DNA of 64,000 bases from Ktedonobacter racemifer DSM 44963 (GTDB taxonomy: Bacteria; Chloroflexota; Ktedonobacteria; Ktedonobacterales; Ktedonobacteraceae). The first letter of the stretch is position 1. Each line of letters opens with the position of its first letter. The notes beneath the pieces are model-generated. The model made no database searches, was not told the origin of the DNA, and worked only from the letters and a program-made list of their open reading frames with translations. Below are positions 8,251-15,890 of this stretch, in pieces. A program made the translations under genes and the position numbers. The stretch covers positions 2,046,001-2,110,000 of the forward strand of contig NZ_ADVG01000004.1 in NCBI RefSeq assembly GCF_000178855.1, given 5' to 3'.

Positions 8251-9135
8251 ATGTCAGCATTACTTCAATTGTTTCAGCTCTATCAGAACCAGGAATTTGT
8301 GCGTAACGCCTTCCTGGCGGGAACGGTCGTCGCCATCATTACGGCGATTATTGGCTATTTTGTGGTCCTGCGCTCGCAGTCCTTCGCGGGCCACGCCCTC
8401 TCCCATGTCGGTTTTGCCGGGGCCACGGGCGCGGCTCTGCTCGGGCTAAGCTCACTCATGGGTATGTTCCTCTTTACGGTCCTGGCAGCCCTCGGGATGG
8501 GCATCTTTGATAAGCGCCTGCGCGGTCGCGATATCGAGACCGGGATGGTGCTCTCCTTCGCCCTGGGGCTGGGTGTGCTCTTCTTGAACCTGTATACCCA
8601 GTACGCAACCCAGACGGTTGGTGTCCTCTTTGGCTCGCTTTTAAGCGTCTCGACGAGCGATGTTCTGGTGACGCTGATCTCGGGTGCCATTGCCCTGATC
8701 ATTCTGGCGGCCATCTTCCGCCCCTTGATGTTTAGCTCGATTGATCCCGATGTCGCGCAGGCACGGGGCGTGCCAGTACGCCTGCTCTCCATCGTTTTTC
8801 TCCTGCTTATCGCCATTACGGTCTCGGAGGCTGTACAGGTCGTGGGAGTCCTGCTGGTCTTCGCGCTCTTGATTGTGCCTGCCGCGGTCGCGCACCAGTT
8901 GACTAATCGGCCTATGATAGCCTTGCTTCTCTCGGTTCTCCTGGGGCTGCTCTTTACCTGGGCGGGATTGCTCCTGGCTCTGGTGGGGCACTGGCCAGTC
9001 AGCTTCTATATTGCCGCACTCTCCTCCATATCCTATCTTATTGTCGCAGGCTATAAGCGCTTACGCACACCTGCGCGCTATCAGCCTCAACCCCATCCCA
9101 GCCGCGAGTGCATAGGCGAACATACAGCAGTCTGA
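8251..9135 (+). CDS. Metal-type ABC transporter permease, second of two
   Basis: A close paralogue of the gene just upstream, with the same landmarks in the same places: FVRNAFLAGTVVAIITAIIG, SFAGHALSHVGFAGA, SSIDPDVAQARGVPV and a VVGVLLVFALLIVPAA helix. It has a short polar C-terminal tail. The purine-rich GGGGGGAACGGG directly before the ATG serves as ribosome site. The two genes are almost certainly co-transcribed and could form a heterodimeric membrane channel, as in some MntBCD-type systems where two permeases occur together. The substrate cannot be read from the sequence. Confidence 0.9.
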   Translation: MSALLQLFQLYQNQEFVRNAFLAGTVVAIITAIIGYFVVLRSQSFAGHALSHVGFAGATGAALLGLSSLMGMFLFTVLAALGMGIFDKRLRGRDIETGMVLSFALGLGVLFLNLYTQYATQTVGVLFGSLLSVSTSDVLVTLISGAIALIILAAIFRPLMFSSIDPDVAQARGVPVRLLSIVFLLLIAITVSEAVQVVGVLLVFALLIVPAAVAHQLTNRPMIALLLSVLLGLLFTWAGLLLALVGHWPVSFYIAALSSISYLIVAGYKRLRTPARYQPQPHPSRECIGEHTAV

Positions 9136-9327
9136 ATTATGAAGCTTTTGAGAAATTAGACGGGCCATGTCTGTACCCATGAGTAGTTCGTGTTCTATAT
9201 GACATATTCAGCCTAATTTCAGATTTGTGGCATATGCTAGTCTCAACTCGCCCAATCCTGGATGTTGGCGCCTGCATATCACCAGCGGCAAAGCGAGCGG
9301 CAGTATCGTGCTGTGGGTGGCACGTAA

Positions 9328-10095
9328 CTAACGATCGTTAGGGCGATAGAACGCAAGCGCATTTTCGTAAAATACCTGGTGTGCAAGTTGTTCGCCAAGC
9401 GCCTCGTGAACCAGCGTGACATCCTCATCGCGGAAGGGGCGAGGGGCGCGCGGGCAGGGCAGGTCGGTACCAAAAATCAGGGCTTTGGGATTGCGGTTTG
9501 TAATCTCGCGCAGGGCTGTCGATATATCCATATCAACGCGCCCAAAGCCGGAGGCCTTGACATAGGCTCCGCCCTCCACCAGCTTGAGCAGTTCCTGAAA
9601 GCCATCGCGAGAGAGCCCCAGGTGATCAATACATACCCTGGGAAGAGCCAGTAGGCGCTGCGAAAGCGGGGCCAGTTCGCGTGAATCTATATACAGCTCC
9701 ACATGCCAACTCACCAGGCTGTAGATACGATGTGCCATCTCTTCCAGCCAGTTGAGCTGCTCCGCGCTCCCACGGCGCAGGTTGAAGCGCACAGCACGCA
9801 CACCTGCCTGATTTAGCATCAGGATAACTTCGTCAGAGACGTCAGACAGAAGCTGGGTTACACCTACATACCCTGGCCCCATGCGTTGCAGCGCCTCTAA
9901 CAAATAGCCCTGGTCATAGGCCTGAAAGGAACCAGAGACAATCGCACCGCCGCGTATATCGAATTGGGAGGTACGCGCCTGGTAATCCTCGATGCGATAG
10001 GTGTCGGGGAGATATCCCTGATTAGCAACCATGGGAAAGCGGGGATCAACGATGTGGAAGTGGCTATCAAAGATCGGAGAGCGAGTCGCATCCAT
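9328..10095 (-). CDS. Amidohydrolase-2 family protein (TIM-barrel)
   Basis: A metal-dependent hydrolase or lyase of the amidohydrolase superfamily. The N-terminus has FDSHFHIVDPRFP, the HxH metal site of strand 1. LPRVCIDHLGLS supplies a strand-end His, and ALIFGTDLPCPRAP holds the catalytic Asp of strand 8. The closing FYENALAFYR motif is typical of the AMP-dependent decarboxylase-like group (PDC/2-pyrone-4,6-dicarboxylate hydrolase relatives). About 255 residues, normal length. Two starts are possible: GTG 10116 without a ribosome site or ATG 10095 with AAGG about 11 nt upstream; the latter is chosen. It appears to be a single-gene unit. Confidence 0.85.
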   Translation of the reverse strand: MDATRSPIFDSHFHIVDPRFPMVANQGYLPDTYRIEDYQARTSQFDIRGGAIVSGSFQAYDQGYLLEALQRMGPGYVGVTQLLSDVSDEVILMLNQAGVRAVRFNLRRGSAEQLNWLEEMAHRIYSLVSWHVELYIDSRELAPLSQRLLALPRVCIDHLGLSRDGFQELLKLVEGGAYVKASGFGRVDMDISTALREITNRNPKALIFGTDLPCPRAPRPFRDEDVTLVHEALGEQLAHQVFYENALAFYRPNDR

Positions 10096-10171
10096 ATAAA
10101 CAAAAACCTTCTTCACGTGAGGTAGGTGTTAGAAAAATCAAACTTCTAGCAACCTGCCTCAGTATAGCATA

Positions 10172-10240
10172 AGCCCGCTACTGGCGTACGCGGCTACTCC
10201 TCCAGGGCGGAGGAGTAGCCGCGTACGCCAGTAGCGGGCT
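10172..10240. repeat. Long perfect hairpin, 32-bp arms (GTACGCGGCTACTCC family)
   Basis: Arms 10172-10203 and 10209-10240 are exact reverse complements with a 5-nt loop. The inner part contains GTACGCGGCTACTCCTCC, which recurs in the hairpin at 11366-11442 and as a half copy at 12801. The right arm includes the stop codon of the SRPBCC gene (10241-10239), so it lies exactly at that gene's 3' end, about 75 bp upstream of the start of the amidohydrolase gene. Confidence 0.93.
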
Positions 10241-10691
10241 ATTCTGCTTCCGCAACAGACTTCAAATAGCTGTTTCTGGAGAGGAGAAGATTTTTCATAT
10301 AACGGGTGAGGACGAGAGTTTCAGCCAGGCGCCCAAGGAAGCCCAGTGGGGCACTGAACGTAAAGATATCTATCATGAGTGTTCCAGAGGACTGCGGAAC
10401 AAACTCATGAATATGCTTCATTTCCCGAAAGGCTCCTCGAAGCATCTCATCAACAAAACGGTGAGGCCGTTCATAGGCCGTAATTTTTGACGTTAGATGC
10501 TGTTTGATGCCGAAATGGACGGCCTCCCAGGTCACGGTATCGCCTAACTTCATGACTCCTGTCGTCACGCCAGCGATTGGACATTCATGGGTATGGTCTA
10601 CAGAATGACTATGAGCGTCAACATTAAGCGAAAGATCAAAACAGCGCTCCGCTGGCGCCTCAATGTAAGTTTCTAAGCGAATAGTAGGCAT
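10239..10691 (-). CDS. SRPBCC (START-like) ligand-binding protein
   Basis: A 150-residue protein of the polyketide cyclase/dehydrase type. It begins MPTIRLETYIEAPAERCFDL, the usual first strand and helix, followed by GDTVTWEAVHFG and KITAYERPHRFVDEMLRGAF. The closing helix contains MKNLLLSRNSYLKSVAEAE. Such proteins bind hydrophobic ligands in the cytoplasm; their ligand is rarely predictable. GAGAAG stands 7 nt before the ATG. The TAG stop is inside the right arm of the 10172-10240 hairpin. Full length; no neighbour suggests a pathway. Confidence 0.85.
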   Translation of the reverse strand: MPTIRLETYIEAPAERCFDLSLNVDAHSHSVDHTHECPIAGVTTGVMKLGDTVTWEAVHFGIKQHLTSKITAYERPHRFVDEMLRGAFREMKHIHEFVPQSSGTLMIDIFTFSAPLGFLGRLAETLVLTRYMKNLLLSRNSYLKSVAEAE

Positions 10692-10849
10692 GAATTCTTC
10701 TCGCTTCTTACTGTTGCATATCTAGCCGATTTAGCGGTTGGAAAAGATATGATAATATACATGTATTCAGCGCGCTTAAAAAGCCTGTAGTGTGTTAGCA
10801 CTACGTATGACCCTCTCTCTTGTATACTTATATAATAGAAGGATAATGC

Positions 10850-11368
10850 ATGCAAGAACAACCTCCTATTTCACCTCTTGAGTCTCCAATTAGCGGATCC
10901 GTCTCCAATATTTTTCGTCGACAACCCGCGAGGTTTGGAGCAGGTTGGTTAAATATTATTACGTTAGTTGGCATTGTCTTCGTTATCTACTATACCGCTA
11001 TTAATATTCTCTCCGATGGATATGAGTTTAGCCCTGCAAATGCCTTGAGTATTTTGTCTGATGGGCTTCAATCAGGGATGCTATACATCAACGGAGAAGC
11101 CCCCGGAATGAGCGCTATTTTATGTTTCTTTCCTTTGTGTTTCTGGTGCTTTATAGTCCTTGTGGCCTTTCTCTTGATGAAGAAGCCATACCGAAAAAAG
11201 TCACTCATCATATGGGCAAGCATCCTGCTGGTAGTGTGTCTCTCTCTGACGACGGGTTTATGGATTTTTGCCAGCCTTCCTTGCTCGCTAGAGACGCTTA
11301 CTGGTTCTAGTCCTGTATGTGCCATGCCAATACGTCCAGGAGTACCGTTACCTCCTCCTGGGCCATAG
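10850..11368 (+). CDS. Small membrane protein of unknown function
   Basis: 172 residues with a 30-residue polar N-terminus, then three hydrophobic helices (roughly 34-53, 88-109 and 120-142) and a Pro-rich tail ending RPGVPLPPPGP. AAGGA stands 7 nt before ATG 10850, and a TATAAT box at 10831 lies very close, so the mRNA leader would be short. I recognise no family. The stop codon at 11366-11368 falls at the outer edge of the hairpin 11366-11442, the same arrangement as for the SRPBCC gene and its hairpin. Confidence 0.6.
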   Translation: MQEQPPISPLESPISGSVSNIFRRQPARFGAGWLNIITLVGIVFVIYYTAINILSDGYEFSPANALSILSDGLQSGMLYINGEAPGMSAILCFFPLCFWCFIVLVAFLLMKKPYRKKSLIIWASILLVVCLSLTTGLWIFASLPCSLETLTGSSPVCAMPIRPGVPLPPPGP

Positions 11369-11442
11369 CTGCTACAGTGTGGCCGTACGCGGCTACTCCT
11401 CCAGAGCGGAGAGTAGCCGCGTACGGCCACTGTAGCGGGCTA
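11366..11442. repeat. Long hairpin sharing its core with the 10172 hairpin
   Basis: Left arm 11366-11402 pairs with right arm 11407-11442 with a few bulges. The central GCCGTACGCGGCTACTC is perfect. The loop and inner arms (CTCCTCCAGAGCGGAG) correspond closely to those of 10172-10240 (CTCCTCCAGGGCGGAG), so the two are copies of one element. It ends both the small membrane protein gene and, on the other strand, the anti-sigma-like gene (stop at 11440), so it could serve convergent transcripts. Confidence 0.9.
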
Positions 11443-12189
11443 CCTCACCGCGAAGTAGAGGCGATAGGCCAGTTGATCATTCCAGTAGAGTTCTATTTTG
11501 CCAGAGAGCGAGACGGGATATGTCAGGCTGATATACCCATGCTTGTTCTGGTTCGCCTCAATAGCGGTCTCTTGCTCCTTATCCTGGATACCATTCGTAA
11601 ATACCTTGACGGCTATCTTTCCCACGTCCTTCTTCGTTGAGATGTTATAGGTCACATAGAACAAGGTGTCACGGGCAAAGACTTGGTGCTTGTCCAGGGC
11701 GATATGGCTATTAGGATCGATACGCGATGTGGTGGTGGCGGAGGTAATAATGCTCGCGCCAGGACCGACCTCGGGGGGACTGGGATTGGGAATATGCGTG
11801 GCGATGGTGGTTGGTATAGGAGCTTTCGAGCCAACCATTGCTGACTGATGCTTTGGCCCAAAGAGAAGAAGTGCGCCGCCAACAAGCGCGGCGACAATGA
11901 GCACGGCGGCAATAGAGCTTAATATACGTGTCGGGCGGCTCCATCCCGCCTTCTTCGATGAAACATCCATGATAGTTTTCCTTTTTCGTTGTATAGGTAA
12001 CTCCTTGATGGAGCTAGTTCTTTTTTCCTGTTGCGTCTGCTGCAAGCGTGCCTCCAGGCGTTCCTGGACGCGCCAGAGCGATTCCCTGTTGGCGTGGGCA
12101 TAGGGGAGATAGCTGCGCTGTACGTCTTCGAGCAGGTTATGCTCGCCAGGTTCAAAAGTTGCAAAGAGGTCCTGTTCGTTGTCGGACAT
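11440..12189 (-). CDS. Membrane-anchored anti-sigma-like protein
   Basis: 249 residues with an acidic cytoplasmic N-terminus (MSDNEQDLFATFEPGEHN), one TM helix at about 89-110 (ILSSIAAVLIVAALVGGALL), a Thr/Pro-rich linker, and an extracytoplasmic beta-rich domain of about 90 residues. It overlaps the upstream ECF sigma gene by one base (TAATG), a strong sign of translational coupling. In such pairs the membrane protein normally binds and inhibits the sigma factor. I see no zinc-binding HxxxCxxC motif, so it is not a classical ZAS anti-sigma; the N-terminal region would have to bind in another way. The role is inferred from position. Confidence 0.7.
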   Translation of the reverse strand: MSDNEQDLFATFEPGEHNLLEDVQRSYLPYAHANRESLWRVQERLEARLQQTQQEKRTSSIKELPIQRKRKTIMDVSSKKAGWSRPTRILSSIAAVLIVAALVGGALLLFGPKHQSAMVGSKAPIPTTIATHIPNPSPPEVGPGASIITSATTTSRIDPNSHIALDKHQVFARDTLFYVTYNISTKKDVGKIAVKVFTNGIQDKEQETAIEANQNKHGYISLTYPVSLSGKIELYWNDQLAYRLYFAVR

Positions 12190-12728
12190 TACCTGCTCCT
12201 TCCTGTCTGTTTCCCACTATAGGCGCCGCGCAAGACCTTGAGCGCACGATGCAGAATCATGCGGACAGCGGCCTCGCTCTTAGAGACAATCTGTGCGATC
12301 TCACCATAACTTAGCTCATGACCAAAGCGCAATTGCAGAATCTCGCGCTGTGGCTCTGGCAGCTCTCGCATGTGCGTATAGAGCTGTGCGTACTCCTCGC
12401 GGCGCAGGGCGACCTGCTCTGGCTGCTGCTCATCGCGCTCATAAAGCATCTCCTCGACGTTCGCCAGGGGAACGCTGGGATGCCTGGTAAAGTGGCGGAA
12501 GTGATCGGCCACCTTGTGGTGCGCCACAGACCAGATATAGGCGCGCACTAAATGCTCGTCCTCTTGTAGGGCAGAACCTTTCTCCACTAGCGCTAGAAAT
12601 ACCTCCAGTAGCAAGTCTTCCGCATCCTCGCGCGAACCAACCTGGCATATCAGGTAGGCGAACACGGCGGGCGCGTAGCGCTGATAGAGCGCGACTGACT
12701 GTTCTTGTGCCCGGGCTGGTTGATGCAT
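12189..12728 (-). CDS. ECF-type RNA polymerase sigma factor
   Basis: A 179-residue two-domain sigma factor. Region 2 is at about 12-80 (YQRYAPAVFAYLICQVGSRE, EDLLLEVFLALVEKG, HLVRAYIWSVAHHKVADHFR). Region 4 is at about 110-170 (LPEPQREILQLRFGHELSYG, then EIAQIVSKSEAAVRMILHRA). GGAG lies 6 nt before ATG 12728. It is translationally coupled to the membrane protein downstream, which is probably its regulator. Target promoters cannot be assigned; an autoregulated promoter would be expected in 12729-12935, but no obvious bipartite motif stands out. Confidence 0.93.
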   Translation of the reverse strand: MHQPARAQEQSVALYQRYAPAVFAYLICQVGSREDAEDLLLEVFLALVEKGSALQEDEHLVRAYIWSVAHHKVADHFRHFTRHPSVPLANVEEMLYERDEQQPEQVALRREEYAQLYTHMRELPEPQREILQLRFGHELSYGEIAQIVSKSEAAVRMILHRALKVLRGAYSGKQTGRSR

Positions 12729-12800
12729 GCATTACTCCACATTTGAGATCTCGCCAGTATATTCGCAAATAACGTTGTTTTGTAACAGCTTGCTACTCAT

Positions 12801-12813
12801 GTACGCGGCTACT
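12801..12813 (+). repeat. Half copy of the GTACGCGGCTACT hairpin repeat
   Basis: GTACGCGGCTACT at 12801-12813 matches the arm core of the hairpins at 10172 and 11366, but no complementary arm follows. It lies in the spacer between the sigma factor and the SDR gene. It looks like a decayed or truncated copy of that element. Confidence 0.6.
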
Positions 12814-12935
12814 GGGGGTATACCTGGCGGACGTGGCTCATTGGGCATGATACAATATGGCCGAGATATATCCATGTAAGCATTTACTTTTATCTATTTT
12901 AAGCAGGAAAGACTATTATTCTGGAGGAAGAAGCC

Positions 12936-13889
12936 TTGAGTCAGTGGACGACAAACGATATACCAGACTTGCGGGGGAAGGTCGCGCTGGTCACGGGCGG
13001 CAATAGCGGCCTGGGTAAGGAGACGGTGCAGGCCCTGGCAGCTAGAGGAGCGCATGTCATCCTGGCCGCGCGCAACCCTGAGCGGGGAGAGAAGGCCCGC
13101 GAAGAAGTTCTTCAAAGTGTGCCTGATGCGTCTATCAAATTTATGCAGCTCGACCTGGCATCACAGGCCGCCATCCGCGAGTTCGCTGCTAGCTTCCTGG
13201 AGACACACCAGCGACTGGACCTGCTCTTCAATAATGCGGGCGTTATGGCCATTCCACGTCACGAGACCAAAGATGGCTTTGAGATGCAGTTTGGCACCAA
13301 CCACCTGGGACATTTCGCCCTGACGGGCCTCCTGCTCCCACTCCTGCTCGCCACGCCAAAGAGCCGGGTTGTGACCACGAGCAGCATGGCACGTGCCATG
13401 GGGCGTGTCAACCTGGATGATCTCCAGAGCCAGAAGGGCTATACACGCTGGTCGGCCTATGGCCAGAGCAAACGTGCTAACCTGCTCTTCGCCTTTGAGC
13501 TACAGCGCCGTCTCGCCGCCACAAGCACGGAGACTATCAGCGTCGCAGCCCATCCCGGCTACGCGCACACCAATTTGCAATCGACCAGTGCCACGCTCAG
13601 CAACTCCAATCTTGAACTCTGGTTCTACGAGAAATTTGGGGCGTTTGTGGGACAGCCCGCAGCCATGGGAGCGCTGCCCCAGCTCTACGCGGGCCTCTCG
13701 TCCGATATCCACGGCGGCGAGCTAGTTGGACCAGGCGGCTTCTCCAGCATGCGTGGTCATCCCCGCGTCGAGACCAAAGCTCAGCGCGAGTACGACCGCC
13801 CCACGGCCGAGCGCCTCTGGGACGCCTCCATCGAGCTGACCGGCGTCGACTACGCCCAGCTTCAACAGAATCAGCCAAGCTCTATATAG
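12936..13889 (+). CDS. Short-chain dehydrogenase/reductase
   Basis: An NAD(P)-dependent oxidoreductase with a Rossmann fold. Cofactor motif TGGNSGLG (about 19-26), structural motif NNAGVM, and the catalytic Ser in VVTTSSMARAMG with Y-x-x-x-K in AYGQSKRANLL. The extended form and the AHPGYAHTNLQ segment place it near the retinol-dehydrogenase/WW-oxidoreductase-like bacterial SDRs. The start codon is TTG at 12936, supported by GGAGGAAG 5-9 nt upstream; no ATG fits the N-terminus. 317 residues, normal. It ends 14 bp before a short terminator-like hairpin. Confidence 0.93.
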   Translation: MSQWTTNDIPDLRGKVALVTGGNSGLGKETVQALAARGAHVILAARNPERGEKAREEVLQSVPDASIKFMQLDLASQAAIREFAASFLETHQRLDLLFNNAGVMAIPRHETKDGFEMQFGTNHLGHFALTGLLLPLLLATPKSRVVTTSSMARAMGRVNLDDLQSQKGYTRWSAYGQSKRANLLFAFELQRRLAATSTETISVAAHPGYAHTNLQSTSATLSNSNLELWFYEKFGAFVGQPAAMGALPQLYAGLSSDIHGGELVGPGGFSSMRGHPRVETKAQREYDRPTAERLWDASIELTGVDYAQLQQNQPSSI

Positions 13890-13903
13890 CAGTCATAATG
13901 GCT

Positions 13904-13933
13904 GGGACGACGCTGCTTTAGCAGCGTCGTCCC
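13904..13933. terminator. Bidirectional terminator-like hairpin
   Basis: GGGACGACGCTGC (13904-13916) and its exact complement (13921-13933) flank a TTTA loop. It lies between the convergent ends of the SDR gene and the alpha-CTD-like gene, whose stop codon overlaps the right arm. Confidence 0.75.
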
Positions 13934-14151
13934 TAGCTCGCCTCGTCTGCGAAGGATAGACCAAGCTGGCTAAGGGCGTGACGCAGTTGCGTAATCGTCT
14001 TTGGCCCAACGCCATGAAGCCGTTTAATTTCCGCTGACCTGACCTTTGTAAGCTGGCCAAGGTGTCTATAGCCTGCTCCAAGAAGCGCTCGGCGCGCTGG
14101 CTCAGACAGCTCTGCTGGCAGGTCACTATTTTGTAAACCCTGGTGTTCCAT
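13933..14151 (-). CDS. Free-standing RNA polymerase alpha-CTD-like protein
   Basis: A 72-residue protein with one helix-hairpin-helix fold: LPAELSEPARRALLGAGYRH, then LTKVRSAEIKRLHGVGPKTI and QLRHALSQLG. This resembles the DNA-binding C-terminal domain of the RNA polymerase alpha subunit, seen here without the N-terminal assembly domain. It may bind DNA or a transcription factor, which is an inference. The start is uncertain: ATG 14151 has AAAGGA about 11 nt upstream; ATG 14199 would add 16 residues but has only a weak GGTAGG. It converges on the SDR gene. Confidence 0.75.
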   Translation of the reverse strand: MEHQGLQNSDLPAELSEPARRALLGAGYRHLGQLTKVRSAEIKRLHGVGPKTITQLRHALSQLGLSFADEAS

Positions 14152-14245
14152 CTTTAGATCTATTCCTTTCTCATCGATATTTAGCCTCACCAACATCATA
14201 ACCTACCAAAAGCCCTTGAAACTACTCCAATCTTGCGCAAATAAG

Positions 14246-14292
14246 ACAGGCAGCCACTGAGGCCGCATCTTGCGGCCTCAGTGGCTGCCTGT
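14246..14292. repeat. Long perfect hairpin, 22-bp arms, 3-nt loop
   Basis: 14246-14267 and 14271-14292 are exact reverse complements around TCT. The hairpin lies 13 bp beyond the stop codon of the RibD_C reductase gene on the minus strand, where a terminator would act, and upstream of the alpha-CTD-like gene. Confidence 0.92.
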
Positions 14293-14305
14293 GCACCGAA
14301 TAGCT

Positions 14306-14815
14306 TTATTTTTGTCCTAAGGCGTAGCGCAGTTGGATGACGCCACCTCCGAGGGGTTTGCAGTCCAACAACTGCACATCCTGGTACTGGTAGTGGCCTG
14401 TGTCGAGCAAGAGGTTGAGTCCCTTGCCCTCCATTACAGGGGCGACGTTAAAGATGACCTCGTCGACAAGTCCCTGACCGAGAAAGGCATTGTGCAGATC
14501 CGCTCCACCCGAAAGAAGGGCTGTGGTATGGCCTTTCCCTTGTAGATAGCTGAGGGCTTCCTGGGGCGATCCCGCGACCTTGACGCCGGGGATGTCTTTG
14601 ACGCTCTGAGAAACGATGACAATGTCAACTTCACCAAAGGGGTTTCCACCGCTTGCCTGCATGCCCTCGAATGTTCGTCGTCCAACAATGAAGTTTCCCG
14701 CAGCTTTCGCCTGCGTCGCGAAATCTCCCAGAGCCTCCATTTTGGGTGGATGCTCAGGACTGGACTGCGCATAGTTTCCATTAGCGGTTAAGGTTGCCCA
14801 AAGAATGGTCTTCAT
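14306..14815 (-). CDS. Dihydrofolate reductase-like protein (RibD_C family)
   Basis: A 169-residue NADPH-binding protein of the RibD C-terminal/DHFR fold. It starts MKTILWATLTANGNYAQ and has the family landmarks FIVGRRTFEGM, VIVSQSVKDIPG, a Gly-rich LLSGGADLHNAFL and VDEVIFNVAPVMEGKG. Proteins of this group are reductases of mostly unknown substrate and seldom serve as the housekeeping DHFR. The start at 14815 is favoured by AGGAG 9 nt upstream. It lies 55 bp downstream of the haloalkane dehalogenase gene on the same strand, so the two are probably co-transcribed. Confidence 0.9.
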   Translation of the reverse strand: MKTILWATLTANGNYAQSSPEHPPKMEALGDFATQAKAAGNFIVGRRTFEGMQASGGNPFGEVDIVIVSQSVKDIPGVKVAGSPQEALSYLQGKGHTTALLSGGADLHNAFLGQGLVDEVIFNVAPVMEGKGLNLLLDTGHYQYQDVQLLDCKPLGGGVIQLRYALGQK

Positions 14816-14870
14816 GAAAAATTCTCCTATATTTATTGTGTGTTTGACATAAATCAATAGTGATCGATGG

Positions 14871-15749
14871 TTAGTTCAGGTTTTGAAGCCAGGAGGCGAT
14901 GGCCTGCCCGATCTCGTCGGGAGAGTCCTCCTGGGGAGTGTGGTGGCCACGCACACTCACCTCGCTTTGAGCGGGCCAGGTGCGGTTGAACGCAGTCTGA
15001 TCTGAGCCTTGCGTTCCTGGAACGGCCTGTATCAGTAGCTTGGGGACAAGGCTCTGGGAGAGCCACTGACCGGAGGCGGTAACAATCTCTGCGACATCGG
15101 CCGGCTCGCCCTCAATAGGAAGCTGGCGTGGCCAGGTGAGCGTGGGGCGGCGCGCCTCGCCTGGCTCAGCAAAGGGGCGACGATACTCGTTCATCTCTTC
15201 CTCGGATAGTTTGCGCAAAATGGTCGCGGGCAGGTTGAACTCGATGAAGGAGTTCTGCTCCAGCACCATTTGCTCGCCTGCTGGACCTCGTAGGGCCTGG
15301 AAGCGGGAGCGGACGATCTCTGGCATCTGATCCCAGGAGGAGGTCCCGATAACTGCTTCCATATAGGCGATGCCGCGCACGGCTTCCGGGTGGCGACGTG
15401 CCCAGTCAAAGGCCAGGGCCGCGCCCCAGTCATGTCCAACCAGGATGACGCGTTCGCGCATATCTAGCGCTTCAAGCAGCGCATCGAGGTAGCGGCGATG
15501 CTCGACGAAGGTGTAGGAATCGGGGCCACTCTCGGGCAACTTCTGCGAATCGCCCATGCCGATGAGGTCTGGGGCAATAACGCGCCCCAACCCCTGTACA
15601 TGGGGGAGAATATTACGCCAGGCATAGGACGATGTGGGATTGCCATGCAGGAAGACAATGGGATCACCCTGACCCTCCTCTATATATGCCATCTCTAATC
15701 CTAGAATCTGCTGCCGCTTTTTCTGATAGGGGAATGCTGCGCTTATCAT
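14871..15749 (-). CDS. Haloalkane dehalogenase (alpha/beta hydrolase, HLD-II type)
   Basis: Hydrolyses carbon-halogen bonds in the cytoplasm through an Asp-ester intermediate. The key residues agree with the DhaA/LinB subfamily. HGNPTSSYAWRN holds the halide-stabilising N37, and GHDWGAALAF holds nucleophile D107 followed by W108. The catalytic acid is E131 (IAYMEAV) and the base is H270 (RGHHTPQED). 292 residues, normal. AGGAAGAG lies about 9 nt before the ATG. A RibD_C reductase follows in the same operon. The preferred halogenated substrate cannot be read from sequence; assignment to the enzyme family is strong because Asp, Trp, Glu, His and Asn are all in place. Confidence 0.92.
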   Translation of the reverse strand: MISAAFPYQKKRQQILGLEMAYIEEGQGDPIVFLHGNPTSSYAWRNILPHVQGLGRVIAPDLIGMGDSQKLPESGPDSYTFVEHRRYLDALLEALDMRERVILVGHDWGAALAFDWARRHPEAVRGIAYMEAVIGTSSWDQMPEIVRSRFQALRGPAGEQMVLEQNSFIEFNLPATILRKLSEEEMNEYRRPFAEPGEARRPTLTWPRQLPIEGEPADVAEIVTASGQWLSQSLVPKLLIQAVPGTQGSDQTAFNRTWPAQSEVSVRGHHTPQEDSPDEIGQAIASWLQNLN

Positions 15750-15890
15750 GATGTTTTCTCTTCCTTTCCGAAAGCATGTGTTTGTTTGATGTGCACATCA
15801 TAGCTTTTAGATGGATGAATTGGCTTCATGCGTGAGGATGATTGCATGCATGATTCGCAGCCACGAAAAGAGGAGGAGCCAGAGGGACGA

